From assembly GCF_900109515.1 (NCBI RefSeq), contig NZ_FOBD01000013.1, forward strand, positions 62,001-126,000: a stretch of 64,000 nt of DNA, written 5' to 3'. The notes below the pieces were generated by a model. It saw only the letters and a list, made by a program, of their open reading frames with translations, searched no databases and was not told where the DNA came from. The stretch's first letter is position 1; every line of letters starts with the position of its first letter. The stretch comes from Paenibacillus sp. OK003 (GTDB taxonomy: Bacteria; Bacillota; Bacilli; Paenibacillales; Paenibacillaceae). Shown here piece after piece: positions 8,105-17,314 of the stretch. The position numbers were made by a program, and so were the translations under genes.

Positions 8105-9211
8105 ATGAATCAAAATTCGTATTTAAAAACTGACGTTTGTATTGTGGGAGCTGGTCCTGGTGGGGCTCTACTCTCATTCCTGCTGAAACGGCAGGGAATA
8201 TCCACCATTCTGATCGAGCGCCAGCCGCACCTTCTTAAGTCGTTTCGTGGCGAAGTTCTTAATGCAGATGGTGAACATGTATTGAATAAACATGGGTTAT
8301 ACCCTTCTGTCACCCAGCGTGGCGTGCTGCCTCTGGAGCAAATTCAATATTGGGAGAACGGTCAGATCATCCACACCATTTTCCCTGGAGAGCAAGAATC
8401 CCATGTGGGCATTCATGTTCCTCAGGATCATCTGCTGGAAGTCATCGTGTCACAATCACAGAACCAGGAAAACGAACAAGTCCTTTATAATACGGTTATG
8501 ACTGGATTATTACGGAATAAGGCTGACCACACGGTTGGCATCAACATTCGGCAAGAAGGACGGCCTGCTTCCATTGAAGCAGCGGTTATTGTTGGTGCAG
8601 ACGGCAGATATTCAGCTGTACGCAGACACGCTGGTCTGACCCCGGATATCCGCAAACATGGATACGATCTGTTATGGGCTCGCATTCCTGCTCCAGCAGG
8701 CTGGGAACCTGCTGTTCGAATGGCCAGTATGGATGGTCAGCAGTTGGCGCTATTCTCACAATTTGGAGGATACGTACAGATCGGATGGAACATCCCGCAA
8801 GGGTCCTTCTCCAAGCTGCGTGAACAGCCTTTTGCTCCCTTTGTACAGAAACTCGTGGCGGCCTTCCCCTGTCTCGCTGATTCGGTAGCTCAACATATCC
8901 AGACATGGAGTGATTTTGTTTTGTTATCCGTAGAGAGCAGTTTCGCCGAATTATGGGCGCAGGACAACGTGGTCTTGCTTGGTGATGCCGCTCACACGAT
9001 GACTCCGACGGGCGCTTTTGGATTGAATGCAGCATTGGAAGATGCGGACGTGCTCGCTGAGCTGCTCATTGATATGGCAGCCGATCAATTCACTTCTACA
9101 GAACGGCTGCAAGAGCTGCAGGCCCGACGTGGAGAAAAAGTGAAGCAGCAGTTGGCTAGGCAACTGGAGATGGAGTCTTCGTTCCAGCAGCGGTACGAAT
9201 CTTTTCAATAA
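8105..9211 (+). CDS. FAD-dependent monooxygenase (PHBH fold)
   Basis: A 368-residue flavoprotein with the three signatures of group A aromatic hydroxylases: GAGPGG near residue 17 for the ADP of FAD, VGADGRYSAVRR (the DG motif) near residue 165, and VVLLGDAAHTMTPTGAFGLN (the GD motif) near residue 290. It should use NAD(P)H and O2 to hydroxylate or epoxidise an organic substrate. The protein ends soon after the FAD domain, without the extra C-terminal domain seen in longer relatives. It stands alone between terminators, so the context gives no substrate. Tetracycline-, geranylgeranyl- or phenol-type relatives are all possible. Confidence 0.85.
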   Translation: MNQNSYLKTDVCIVGAGPGGALLSFLLKRQGISTILIERQPHLLKSFRGEVLNADGEHVLNKHGLYPSVTQRGVLPLEQIQYWENGQIIHTIFPGEQESHVGIHVPQDHLLEVIVSQSQNQENEQVLYNTVMTGLLRNKADHTVGINIRQEGRPASIEAAVIVGADGRYSAVRRHAGLTPDIRKHGYDLLWARIPAPAGWEPAVRMASMDGQQLALFSQFGGYVQIGWNIPQGSFSKLREQPFAPFVQKLVAAFPCLADSVAQHIQTWSDFVLLSVESSFAELWAQDNVVLLGDAAHTMTPTGAFGLNAALEDADVLAELLIDMAADQFTSTERLQELQARRGEKVKQQLARQLEMESSFQQRYESFQ

Positions 9212-9247
9212 TGGGGCGTGTTATTCACGCACCGCGTAAATCAACAA

Positions 9248-9289
9248 ACAGCCGATGACTCCCTGTTGGGGAAGCATCGGCTGTTTTGT
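9248..9289 (+). terminator. Terminator after the FAD monooxygenase
   Basis: AACAGCCGATG (9248-9258) pairs with CATCGGCTGTT (9275-9285), followed by TTTGTT. It lies between converging genes and may also end the mannosidase operon on the other strand. Confidence 0.8.
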
Positions 9290-9313
9290 TCTTTGTGGAA
9301 AAACAATTAGGGA

Positions 9314-11890
9314 TCAGGCTTCACTACCATTCATTGCGCTTACGCGTAGCTCAGTCATCGGCAGAGACAGCTTCTCGGGATGACGCAATCTCACCTTACG
9401 GCTCTCACCAGGGAGAAGATCGAAATAATTATCACTGAAACGAACACGACCAAGGGGCAGCTCGAGCTTCACCAACCGTGCAATTGCACCCATGGCCGTG
9501 ACCGATACGGATTGCTCCTCTTCGTTCACATGCACACTGAGCTGCGCTTGAGGCAGGTTAACATGCTTCGGATCACGTAAGAAATATCGATTGAGTGGTG
9601 CAGTGAAACCTTCGGCCACTAATTCGACCATTACTTCTTCCGCCAATCTGCCTCCCAATACTTCCGCTTCGCTCAGCTCTGCAATGCGAGTAGCGGATTG
9701 CGAACCTGTCTCCACATAATGAGAACCGGAGTACACCTTTTCCCCATTCAATCCATAGACATTAAGTCGAAGTTGTCCCTTCAGAGTCTCCCGTGTGTCA
9801 TTCACAACCCATAACGTAAGCGGCTCACCCGGTTCATGTTCCAGAGACAGCAGTATCGGATGAAAGAATACTTTTCCGTAATAAAAGGAGGCCTTCGGCA
9901 GCAGCTCGTAGTCAATCATGGACCAGCTTGTGCCTGGCCAGCTGTCATTCAGCTGCCACACAAGGGCTCCGCTATTGCGATGATTGATCCGCCGGAAATG
10001 TTCAATGCCATACCGTAATCCTTCTGCCTGTGTCAGCATTGAATAGTTCATGTACTCTTCGATATTTTGCGGAATGCCCGTGTATCCTTCCATCAGAAGA
10101 ATACCTTTCTGATGATTGGTATCCTTATTCCGATAGGCCATTTCGGGACTGCCCCAGTAAAATTGGCCTGCAGGCATGTTTTTCTCCAGTGTATGGCGGT
10201 TGGCCGAGGCATGCATGCCGAATTCACTGCTGAACAGGGCATTGTCGTGTTTATAGTTTTTGAAGGTCACACCCTCAATACTGTAGTTCAGCAGTGGCGG
10301 CTCGCCGTGTTTTCGTGGATAGACGGAACCATGCCATACCTGCCAGTTATGGCGATCCCCCACATCCGGATCATTGGCATCATTGCCGAGACTGTCCCCA
10401 TAGGGTGAGGAAGGCCAGTATGGACGAGATGGATCCAGCCGCTCCAGCACTTCCGGGATCAGCTCATGGTAGATCAGTTCTCCATAGAAGGGGCTGGTAA
10501 TATCTCCACTGGCGGACTTCATATCATAGAGCCAGTCAATTTCGTTATTGCCACACCAGAGTGCAAGCGAGGCACGATTGCGTAGACGCAGGACATTATT
10601 TTCTACCTCATCCCGTACATTGTTCATGAAATCCCGATTGAAATCAGGGAATAAGGCGTTGGCAAAAGCAAAATCCTGCCACACCAGTACGCCTTGCCGA
10701 TCACATTCATCATAGAAGACGTCCTTTTCATATATACCGCCTGCCCAGACACGCAGCATATTCATATGCCCTTCCACAGTCAACTCGATCAGCTCACGAT
10801 ACCGGGAGGCGGGGATGGCACCAATCAGATGGTCGGCCGGAATCCAGTTGGCTCCCTTCGCGTACACACGCACTCCGTTCAGGATAAACGTAAACGCATC
10901 CTCACCCTGTCCATTATGAAGCGCCAGTTCAATGGTTCGTACACCGTAAGGCTCGTTGTAACGATCTACTTCCACCCCATCGGCAAATAGCGTAACTTCC
11001 ATCCTGTACAAGTAAGGCTCACCCATATCATGCGTCCACCATAATTGTGGTGAATCTAATTTTAGTATTGTATCGGCGAGACCATTTTCCACAACTGCTT
11101 CGGCTGACCGTGCCACTTCATGTCCACTCGCGTCCAGTAAACGGATATCACAAGACAGGGCCACCGCTTTTTCACGTTTCTGTCTGCTACGGAAAGACAA
11201 TACGGACTTCACATCCGCAGTGACATGGACAACTGCTTGCTGCTTGCTGGCTGATTCGGTACGTGCAAATACGTTCTCCAGCTTTGCAATCGTTCGTCTT
11301 TCAAGACGAACCCCTCCCCAAATTCCTACGGTGACCATCCGTGGACCCCAGTCCCAGCCAAAATTCATCGCAGCTTTGCGCAACCAGGGACGTTCCTTCG
11401 TATATGAAGACCAGTCAAACGTTTCCTTGTCTCTGTGATGCAGATCAAGGGGGTCGAACTTGACCGCTATGGCATTCCAGCCATTACGAACCAGTGTCGT
11501 CACATCGAAAGTGTGGGACATGAGCATGTTGGCCGTTTGCCCCACTTCATGTCCGTTCACATATACGGTGGCGAACGTATCCAACCCGTCGAATACTAAC
11601 TCAAAGTACTCCTCTGCTTCCCCATCCTTCGACAGGTTGAAGCTAGTACGATACCACCATTCCTTCTGCTCGATCCATCGACTCTTGGCATCGTTATGCC
11701 CATAGTAGGGCGGATCAATGATGCTGCGTTCCACCAGAGCGGTGTGCACATCCCCTGGCACCTCCGCTCCGATCCAAAATCGATCATCAAGCGCTGCCGC
11801 TGCAACATCCATGGACCGCTTCTCCCCAACCTCGAAATGCTGTATTTTCCATTGTCCTGACAAATCCTGACTTGAATTAATCATCTTCAT
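9314..11890 (-). CDS. Beta-mannosidase, glycoside hydrolase family 2
   Basis: This 858-residue enzyme has the full GH2 layout: N-terminal sugar-binding domain with WWYRTSF near residue 79 and DGLDTFATVYVNG near 101, immunoglobulin-like domain, TIM barrel, and C-terminal beta domains. LALWCGNNE ends at Glu450, the acid/base, and FSSEFGMHA places the nucleophile at Glu556. It hydrolyses terminal beta-mannose from mannooligosaccharides. No signal peptide is visible, so it acts in the cytoplasm on imported oligosaccharides. It is last in a one-strand run after an importer and a two-component system. A cre-like sequence lies at 11929-11943. Confidence 0.93.
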   Translation of the reverse strand: MKMINSSQDLSGQWKIQHFEVGEKRSMDVAAAALDDRFWIGAEVPGDVHTALVERSIIDPPYYGHNDAKSRWIEQKEWWYRTSFNLSKDGEAEEYFELVFDGLDTFATVYVNGHEVGQTANMLMSHTFDVTTLVRNGWNAIAVKFDPLDLHHRDKETFDWSSYTKERPWLRKAAMNFGWDWGPRMVTVGIWGGVRLERRTIAKLENVFARTESASKQQAVVHVTADVKSVLSFRSRQKREKAVALSCDIRLLDASGHEVARSAEAVVENGLADTILKLDSPQLWWTHDMGEPYLYRMEVTLFADGVEVDRYNEPYGVRTIELALHNGQGEDAFTFILNGVRVYAKGANWIPADHLIGAIPASRYRELIELTVEGHMNMLRVWAGGIYEKDVFYDECDRQGVLVWQDFAFANALFPDFNRDFMNNVRDEVENNVLRLRNRASLALWCGNNEIDWLYDMKSASGDITSPFYGELIYHELIPEVLERLDPSRPYWPSSPYGDSLGNDANDPDVGDRHNWQVWHGSVYPRKHGEPPLLNYSIEGVTFKNYKHDNALFSSEFGMHASANRHTLEKNMPAGQFYWGSPEMAYRNKDTNHQKGILLMEGYTGIPQNIEEYMNYSMLTQAEGLRYGIEHFRRINHRNSGALVWQLNDSWPGTSWSMIDYELLPKASFYYGKVFFHPILLSLEHEPGEPLTLWVVNDTRETLKGQLRLNVYGLNGEKVYSGSHYVETGSQSATRIAELSEAEVLGGRLAEEVMVELVAEGFTAPLNRYFLRDPKHVNLPQAQLSVHVNEEEQSVSVTAMGAIARLVKLELPLGRVRFSDNYFDLLPGESRKVRLRHPEKLSLPMTELRVSAMNGSEA

Positions 11891-11928
11891 CCTTGCCTCG
11901 CTCCCCAGTTTCCTTGGTAATAAAATAT

Positions 11929-11943
11929 CGAAAACGTTTGCAA
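11929..11943 (-). promoter_or_regulatory. Possible CcpA (cre) site before the beta-mannosidase
   Basis: Read on the minus strand, TTGCAAACGTTTTCG matches the loose cre pattern WTGNAANCGNWNNCW at 14 of 15 positions. It lies about 40 bases before the mannosidase start, where binding could block transcription when glucose is present. Such patterns also occur by chance. Confidence 0.4.
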
Positions 11944-11982
11944 TATAAACATGACTTCGTTCGTTCTTTAGCCTGCTAACCT

Positions 11983-13566
11983 TTAATGTCCGGAATTCTT
12001 GTACGACACAGCCTCCTCGCGAAACTCACTCGGAGTCTTGCCTGTATGTTTTTTGAACAGCCTGCTAAAATACTTAACGTCTTCATATCCGCTGATAGCC
12101 GCCACTTCACTTACTTTTGCGGGAGAAACCACCAGCATGTCCATCGCGCGTCGAATTCGCATTCCTGTTACAAAATCACCAAAAGTGACGCCCGTTTCCT
12201 TCTTAAACAGTTCACTGAGATGGCCCGGATGCAGATGAACCTGACCTGCGACATATTGCAGGCTAATATCCTGTGCCAAACCGGATTCCATATAAGCAAT
12301 AGCCTTCTGTACATGGGTAGTCCGCCCTTGTCCCATCTGGCTGTGATAGGTATGCATCAGCCCATATAAATGATGAAACAGCAGATCACGAAGTTCACCA
12401 GCATCGGCATCCGGGTTTGGCCTCCATGGTTCGAATCGTTCCAGATCGTCTCTTCCAATGGCCCGCATCGTGCGAATCAACCAGCGCTGTCCGGCATTCA
12501 CCGCAGCATGCAGACAGGCATCAAAAGACTCTGGCGTTACTTCGGGGTCCAACAGGAGTTCATTCACCAGTTCTCGCGTCCATGTGGTCAGCATAATCGA
12601 GTCGTTATCCATTAACAATGTCCCCAGGGTAGTTTCTTCCTCATGCTGAAGGACGGCTTTGCCTCCTATGCGGTGCAAAACGTCTTCATATTGCCATATC
12701 CTGTCCTCAATTAACCCATGGTAACGGTATGCAATCGATGCCGTACGGTAGCTCTCATGCAGAAGTTGAACCTCCATACAGGGTCGACCTGCTGCTGCAC
12801 GCAATGTACATTTCAACAGTTGCTCCATCCGGGTTAACGCAATGCCCAAAGTAAATTGGAAATCCTGCTCATCCGGCGGCAGCTGAACAACACAGATAAT
12901 CCGGTCCTTATGAATGTGTGCAACTGCGCCCGGCAGAACATCCTCCAGCATATTTTGTACGGCAAAGTTTAGCAAAGCAGCCGAAGAACGATTCCATCCC
13001 GCAGCTTTCAAGATTAGAATCTGTCTCTGCATATGATCCATGTCGGAGAAACCTTCCGATTGCACATTCATTCCCGACTGCAGAAATACAGGACAAGGGC
13101 TAGATTCAACGTCTCCATCAATGATCCATCGAGCGAATAGACGCTGCTTGTTCTCTCGCAGCAGCTGTCCTTCTCTTGATTTCTCAGCCCATCGTTCGGT
13201 AATCCGTTGTTTGGCCTGAAGCACCGTCTCGATAATCTCTTCCGGTTTACTCGTCTTAAGCAGATAATCCGTGACACCTTGACGAATGGCTTGCTGAGCG
13301 TAAGAGAAGTCATCGTATCCCGATAAAATAATGACCTCGAGTTCCGGCAGCAGTTGCAGCCCTTCCTCTGCCAGTTCAAGCCCCGTCCTTCCCGTCATCC
13401 GAATATCAGTCATCAGAATATGCGGCCGCTCCTCGGCCATTCGTGCTAACGCCTCTTCTGCCGAGGCTGCTGGCGAAAGCAGCTCAATCCCCAGTTCATG
13501 CCAAGCGATTACACTGGCAAGCCCTGTGCGGATAATTACTTCATCATCAACAATCAATAATCTCAT
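11983..13566 (-). CDS. AraC-type response regulator (YesN family)
   Basis: A 527-residue regulator. An N-terminal receiver domain has acidic residues in VDDEV, the phosphoacceptor Asp54 in MTDIRM and the conserved Lys in LLKTSKPEE. A long middle region follows, then a C-terminal AraC-type double helix-turn-helix (about residues 425-520, with FGDFVTGMRIRRAMDML and VAAISGYEDVKYFSRLFKK). It should activate sugar-uptake genes after phosphorylation by the kinase next door. Its ATG overlaps the kinase stop as ATGA, so the two are translationally coupled. The neighbouring importer and beta-mannosidase are its likely targets. Confidence 0.92.
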   Translation of the reverse strand: MRLLIVDDEVIIRTGLASVIAWHELGIELLSPAASAEEALARMAEERPHILMTDIRMTGRTGLELAEEGLQLLPELEVIILSGYDDFSYAQQAIRQGVTDYLLKTSKPEEIIETVLQAKQRITERWAEKSREGQLLRENKQRLFARWIIDGDVESSPCPVFLQSGMNVQSEGFSDMDHMQRQILILKAAGWNRSSAALLNFAVQNMLEDVLPGAVAHIHKDRIICVVQLPPDEQDFQFTLGIALTRMEQLLKCTLRAAAGRPCMEVQLLHESYRTASIAYRYHGLIEDRIWQYEDVLHRIGGKAVLQHEEETTLGTLLMDNDSIMLTTWTRELVNELLLDPEVTPESFDACLHAAVNAGQRWLIRTMRAIGRDDLERFEPWRPNPDADAGELRDLLFHHLYGLMHTYHSQMGQGRTTHVQKAIAYMESGLAQDISLQYVAGQVHLHPGHLSELFKKETGVTFGDFVTGMRIRRAMDMLVVSPAKVSEVAAISGYEDVKYFSRLFKKHTGKTPSEFREEAVSYKNSGH

Positions 13567-15368
13567 GGCGATTCCTCCAGGATTGGAATGGAAAATGAAA
13601 TCCGGGTTCCACCTCCGACCCGGCTGTCCACTTCGAGCTGCGCCTCCGCTCCATAATGAAGCAGTAGTCTCTCGTTCACATTGCGGAGTCCATAGCCACC
13701 TTGGGATGTTTGCTTCATTGGTTCTTTTTCCGTCCAGGGATAGTTTGAATCATGGTGCTCTCCCTCATCCGATGACACAAGGCTGCTTCTCACATGCTCC
13801 AGTCTGTCCCGCTCCATGCCAGCCCCGTCATCCAGAACTAGCACATTTATTCGTTCCTGTTCTTGCCGAATCAGGATTGTGATTGTGCCCGTACCCGCTT
13901 TCGGCTGAATTCCGTGAATCATGGCATTTTCGACGAGCGGTTGGAGCAGCAATTTCAGCATCATTCGCTGTTCAAGTGCCGGATCCACAATATAATGCAC
14001 GGCGAACTTGTCGGGAAATCGGATGGACTGTACACGAACATAATGGCGAATATGGGCAATCTCCTGCCCTACCGGACAATAATCCCTACCTTGATTCAAG
14101 CTGATGCGCAAAAAATCACTCAATCCTTCGACCATCTCTGCAATCCGCTTTTCCTCAGACATCAAGGCAATCCAGTGAATGGATGAAAGTGTGTTATACA
14201 GAAAATGAGGATTGATCTGAGCCTGAAGTGCCCTGAGATCAGCTTCCTTTTTACGGGCTTCGCCGCGGATAACCTCTTCCTTCAATCTCTCAATATGGGC
14301 ACCGAGCAAATTATAACTCTCTCCCAGCTTGCCGATTTCATCATCACTATCCGATCGGAATAGGGGCAGTGGTCGATCGGGGTCCATTCGGGACAAATGC
14401 TTCGTAAGAATTCGCAGCGGCTTTGTGACTCGTCGTACCGTAAACCAGACCAGTCCTGCACTGATCGCAGCAGACAGGCTCACTGCAACAGCAGTTAGGA
14501 TCAGAATATAACCGTTTTCGGACTTATACTGATCGTAGGGAACCGTTGCCGTTAGCGTCCAGCCTGTCAACATTTCCGGATAATAGAGCAACGTACGTTT
14601 CTCATCGCCGCTGCCAAACGTGGCTGTTCCGCTTCCCTCTTGTTGGATCAGCGTATGTACTTCAGGCTCGATCTTCTCCAGAGACTGTCCAAGACGGGAT
14701 TTGTCCATGGAAGACAAAATCTCTCCAGTCGGACCGATCAATTCGAGTCGCCCTTCCCCCATACCCAGTCCCAGCGCCGCCCATCCTTTCGAGATTGCCT
14801 TCTCGTCTAGACTGATTGCCAGCCATCCGATAGGCTGATAATCATGAATGCTGCGAATGGGTCGAACCAATGTAATTACATTTTGGATTCCCGCATAATT
14901 CTGAACCGGATATACGCCAGTCCATGCCTTCACCGCATCACCACGCGGAGCAGGAGGATAAGTGGCATTGGATGATTCATACCATGTAGCCGTGGACAGA
15001 GCCGCATCGAAACGTTCCGGATAGATGGCAATGTTGGCAATATATTTTTTGGAAGCGGCCAGATTGGTCATCCTGCCCAGAATATCCACACGCTCCTGCA
15101 CATCGTCCTCATCGTTACTTAAATACTGCTGAATGTCCCTTTCTCCAATCAAAAAAATCGATAATGTCTCGGCATCCTGCAGCATATAGCGCAAATTCGC
15201 TTCCACCTGCTTCAGTGTGTCCATGCCGGAAAGCTTTGTTTTTTGCTCTGTGATGCGGGAAGAGATCAGAAAGGCGAACAGCCCCAATGCCAGCAGCGGC
15301 ACAATCATGGAAGCCGTAACCACGACGGATAGCTTCCGTTGCAGTGAAGATGTTAGCCAGCGTCCCAC
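13563..15368 (-). CDS. Sensor histidine kinase (YesM family)
   Basis: A 601-residue membrane kinase. Helix 1 is at about residues 15-37, a large extracellular sensor domain follows, helix 2 is at about 287-310, then a HAMP linker. The phosphoacceptor is His388 in QAQINPHFLYNTL, the signature of the LytS/YesM class, and the C-terminal ATPase contains LLQPLVENAMIHG and GGYGLRNVNERL. The start codon is GTG with GAGGAGG 7 bases upstream. It probably senses an extracellular sugar or a sugar-loaded binding protein and phosphorylates the coupled AraC-type regulator. Confidence 0.92.
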   Translation of the reverse strand: MGRWLTSSLQRKLSVVVTASMIVPLLALGLFAFLISSRITEQKTKLSGMDTLKQVEANLRYMLQDAETLSIFLIGERDIQQYLSNDEDDVQERVDILGRMTNLAASKKYIANIAIYPERFDAALSTATWYESSNATYPPAPRGDAVKAWTGVYPVQNYAGIQNVITLVRPIRSIHDYQPIGWLAISLDEKAISKGWAALGLGMGEGRLELIGPTGEILSSMDKSRLGQSLEKIEPEVHTLIQQEGSGTATFGSGDEKRTLLYYPEMLTGWTLTATVPYDQYKSENGYILILTAVAVSLSAAISAGLVWFTVRRVTKPLRILTKHLSRMDPDRPLPLFRSDSDDEIGKLGESYNLLGAHIERLKEEVIRGEARKKEADLRALQAQINPHFLYNTLSSIHWIALMSEEKRIAEMVEGLSDFLRISLNQGRDYCPVGQEIAHIRHYVRVQSIRFPDKFAVHYIVDPALEQRMMLKLLLQPLVENAMIHGIQPKAGTGTITILIRQEQERINVLVLDDGAGMERDRLEHVRSSLVSSDEGEHHDSNYPWTEKEPMKQTSQGGYGLRNVNERLLLHYGAEAQLEVDSRVGGGTRISFSIPILEESP

Positions 15369-15397
15369 ACCTTTTCCTCCTCTGGATGCGCTCTCAT

Positions 15398-16273
15398 TTA
15401 ACCTTTGACTGCTCCGGCCGTCATGCCTTTCATGACTTGTTCCTGAAATATCAGGTATAGAATGATGGTCGGAATTACGGACAAGGTCATGGCAGCAAGA
15501 GTCAGGCCGTAATCGGTCTGATATCCGTCGGCAAAGTTGGCAATCGCGAGCGGTAACGTTTTCAAACCTGTTTTGTTAATAAACACGAGTGCGAACGAAA
15601 AGTCATTCCACGCGTGTAGAAAACTCAGAATAGTGACCGTTGACAAGGCAGGCACAGACATGGGAAGCATGATCCGGGTGAACAGCCCCCATAGACCTGT
15701 TCCATCAATAAAAGCGGCCTCTTCAATGTCACGTGGAATGCTAGTCAAATAAGCGGTTAGCACAAATATCGCGGTTGGCAAAGCAAATGCGGTATACGGC
15801 AATATCAGTGCCCAATACGTATTCAGCAGGGACATCTGTTTCATCAAAATAAATAACGGAACCAATGTGCTATGAATGGGAATCAGCATACCTACAACGA
15901 AGAAGGTCATGATCAGCCCTTTCCAGGGAAACTGGAAACGTGCGAGTATAAATGAGGCCAGCGCTGCTATAAAAAGCGTTAGGATAAGCGAACCTACGGA
16001 CACAATCAGGGAATTGCCAAAAGCGGTTCCCAGCTTTGAGCTCTCCCAAGCATTACTGAAATTCTCCACGTTCCATTTCTCCGGAAGCCCGAAGGGCCTG
16101 CTATAGAAATCTTCATTCGTTTTGAATGCACTGATCACAAGCCAATAGAACGGATACAATGTTAAAATACCATAGATTGTCAACAGCGTCCAAACAATTC
16201 CACTACGGAATCGGCGAACCGGATGGCCTGAAGTATTCCCTGGTGTTGGAATCGATAACGGTGTAACACTCAT
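15398..16273 (-). CDS. Sugar ABC transporter permease, MalG type
   Basis: A 291-residue permease with six predicted membrane helices. The EAA loop that contacts the ATPase reads EEAAFIDGTGLWGLFTRIMLPMS in pieces around residue 190. It belongs to the CUT1 oligosaccharide importers. It follows the MalF-type permease by 18 bases and precedes the histidine kinase by 29. No ATPase gene is present in the window, which is normal for this class in Paenibacillus and Bacillus, where a shared MsmX-like ATPase is used. The substrate is probably a mannooligosaccharide, judged from the linked beta-mannosidase. Confidence 0.92.
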   Translation of the reverse strand: MSVTPLSIPTPGNTSGHPVRRFRSGIVWTLLTIYGILTLYPFYWLVISAFKTNEDFYSRPFGLPEKWNVENFSNAWESSKLGTAFGNSLIVSVGSLILTLFIAALASFILARFQFPWKGLIMTFFVVGMLIPIHSTLVPLFILMKQMSLLNTYWALILPYTAFALPTAIFVLTAYLTSIPRDIEEAAFIDGTGLWGLFTRIMLPMSVPALSTVTILSFLHAWNDFSFALVFINKTGLKTLPLAIANFADGYQTDYGLTLAAMTLSVIPTIILYLIFQEQVMKGMTAGAVKG

Positions 16274-16291
16274 TACATTCCCCCCTCTCTC

Positions 16292-17179
16292 CTAATTCTC
16301 TTTTCTCTTACGGCTTGTCGCCCACTGGCTTGTTCCGATCAGCAAAAGGGAGATTAACACGATGGTGGTCGAGATAGCACTCCCGAAGCCATAGCGATAC
16401 GTGTTGAAGGTTGAATTATACATATACGTTGCCAGCAGCTCTGTCGCATGCGCCGGGCCGCCTTTGGTCATGATGTACACCAGATCGAATGATTTTAGGC
16501 TGCCCGAGATACATAGAATGATCGCTACCTGAACCGTTCCCCAGATCATGGGCAAAGAAATGGAAACCAGCTTGCGGATTCCGGAAGCACCGTCAATCTT
16601 GGCAGCGTCATGAATTTCGCCGGGAATATTCTGCAGCGCGGAGATGAAGATAATCAAGTACAAACCGACAAAACTCCAGAGCAGCGGTGGCACCAAGGAG
16701 AAAATGGCGATTTTGTCATCTGAAAGCCACTGCAGCTTCCAGCTTTCCAGCCCTAATGCATCCAGTAGAAAGTTCAGTATCCCGATCTGCGGGTGATAGA
16801 TATATTGCCAGATCATACCGATAACTACTGTGGATAATACCATCGGCAGAAATACGGCTGAACGCAGAAAACGCTGTAACGGATTGCTTTTGTGCAAAAT
16901 GACCGCCAGCATCAACGCTAACGGAATTTGCCCAAATACTGAAGCTAGAACAAAAATGACGTTGTTTTTCAGTGCCCGCCAAAATACGGAATCATGCCAT
17001 ATTTCCACATAGTTATCCAGTCCGATATATGTTGACTCTCCGATTCCCGACCAGTTGAAGAATCCATAGTACGCTGACCATACAACCGGCACAAATACAA
17101 ACAAAGCGTAAATTAGAACTGCCGGAGCGAGCCCCAGCATAATAAAACGTCGACTGCGCAATGCGTTCATCTTGCTCAC
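16292..17179 (-). CDS. Sugar ABC transporter permease, MalF type
   Basis: A 295-residue CUT1 permease with six predicted helices and the EAA-type loop IHDAAKIDGASGIRKLVSISLP near residue 190. It pairs with the following MalG-type permease to form the channel. It is second in the operon, after the binding protein, from which it is separated by an intercistronic GC-rich hairpin. The N-terminal RRFIMLGLAPAVLIYALFVF is the first helix. Substrate inferred as for its partner. Confidence 0.92.
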   Translation of the reverse strand: MSKMNALRSRRFIMLGLAPAVLIYALFVFVPVVWSAYYGFFNWSGIGESTYIGLDNYVEIWHDSVFWRALKNNVIFVLASVFGQIPLALMLAVILHKSNPLQRFLRSAVFLPMVLSTVVIGMIWQYIYHPQIGILNFLLDALGLESWKLQWLSDDKIAIFSLVPPLLWSFVGLYLIIFISALQNIPGEIHDAAKIDGASGIRKLVSISLPMIWGTVQVAIILCISGSLKSFDLVYIMTKGGPAHATELLATYMYNSTFNTYRYGFGSAISTTIVLISLLLIGTSQWATSRKRKEN

Positions 17180-17228
17180 TTCCTTTCATCAAACCTTTGG
17201 TAATTACAACCCTTGATATCCATGCAAA

Positions 17229-17252
17229 ACCCCTCCCCTACCGGGAAGGGGT
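17229..17252 (-). terminator. Intercistronic hairpin between binding protein and permeases
   Basis: On the minus strand ACCCCTTCCC pairs with GGGGAGGGGT around a 4-base loop, followed by TTTGC. It sits just after the binding-protein gene. Such hairpins commonly stabilise the upstream mRNA or terminate part of it, so that binding protein exceeds permease. Confidence 0.65.
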
Positions 17253-17314
17253 CTGAATCTTACCGCAAAGCATCTTTCAGCTCATCCAGATCTGGATCGG
17301 AATGACCTATGACC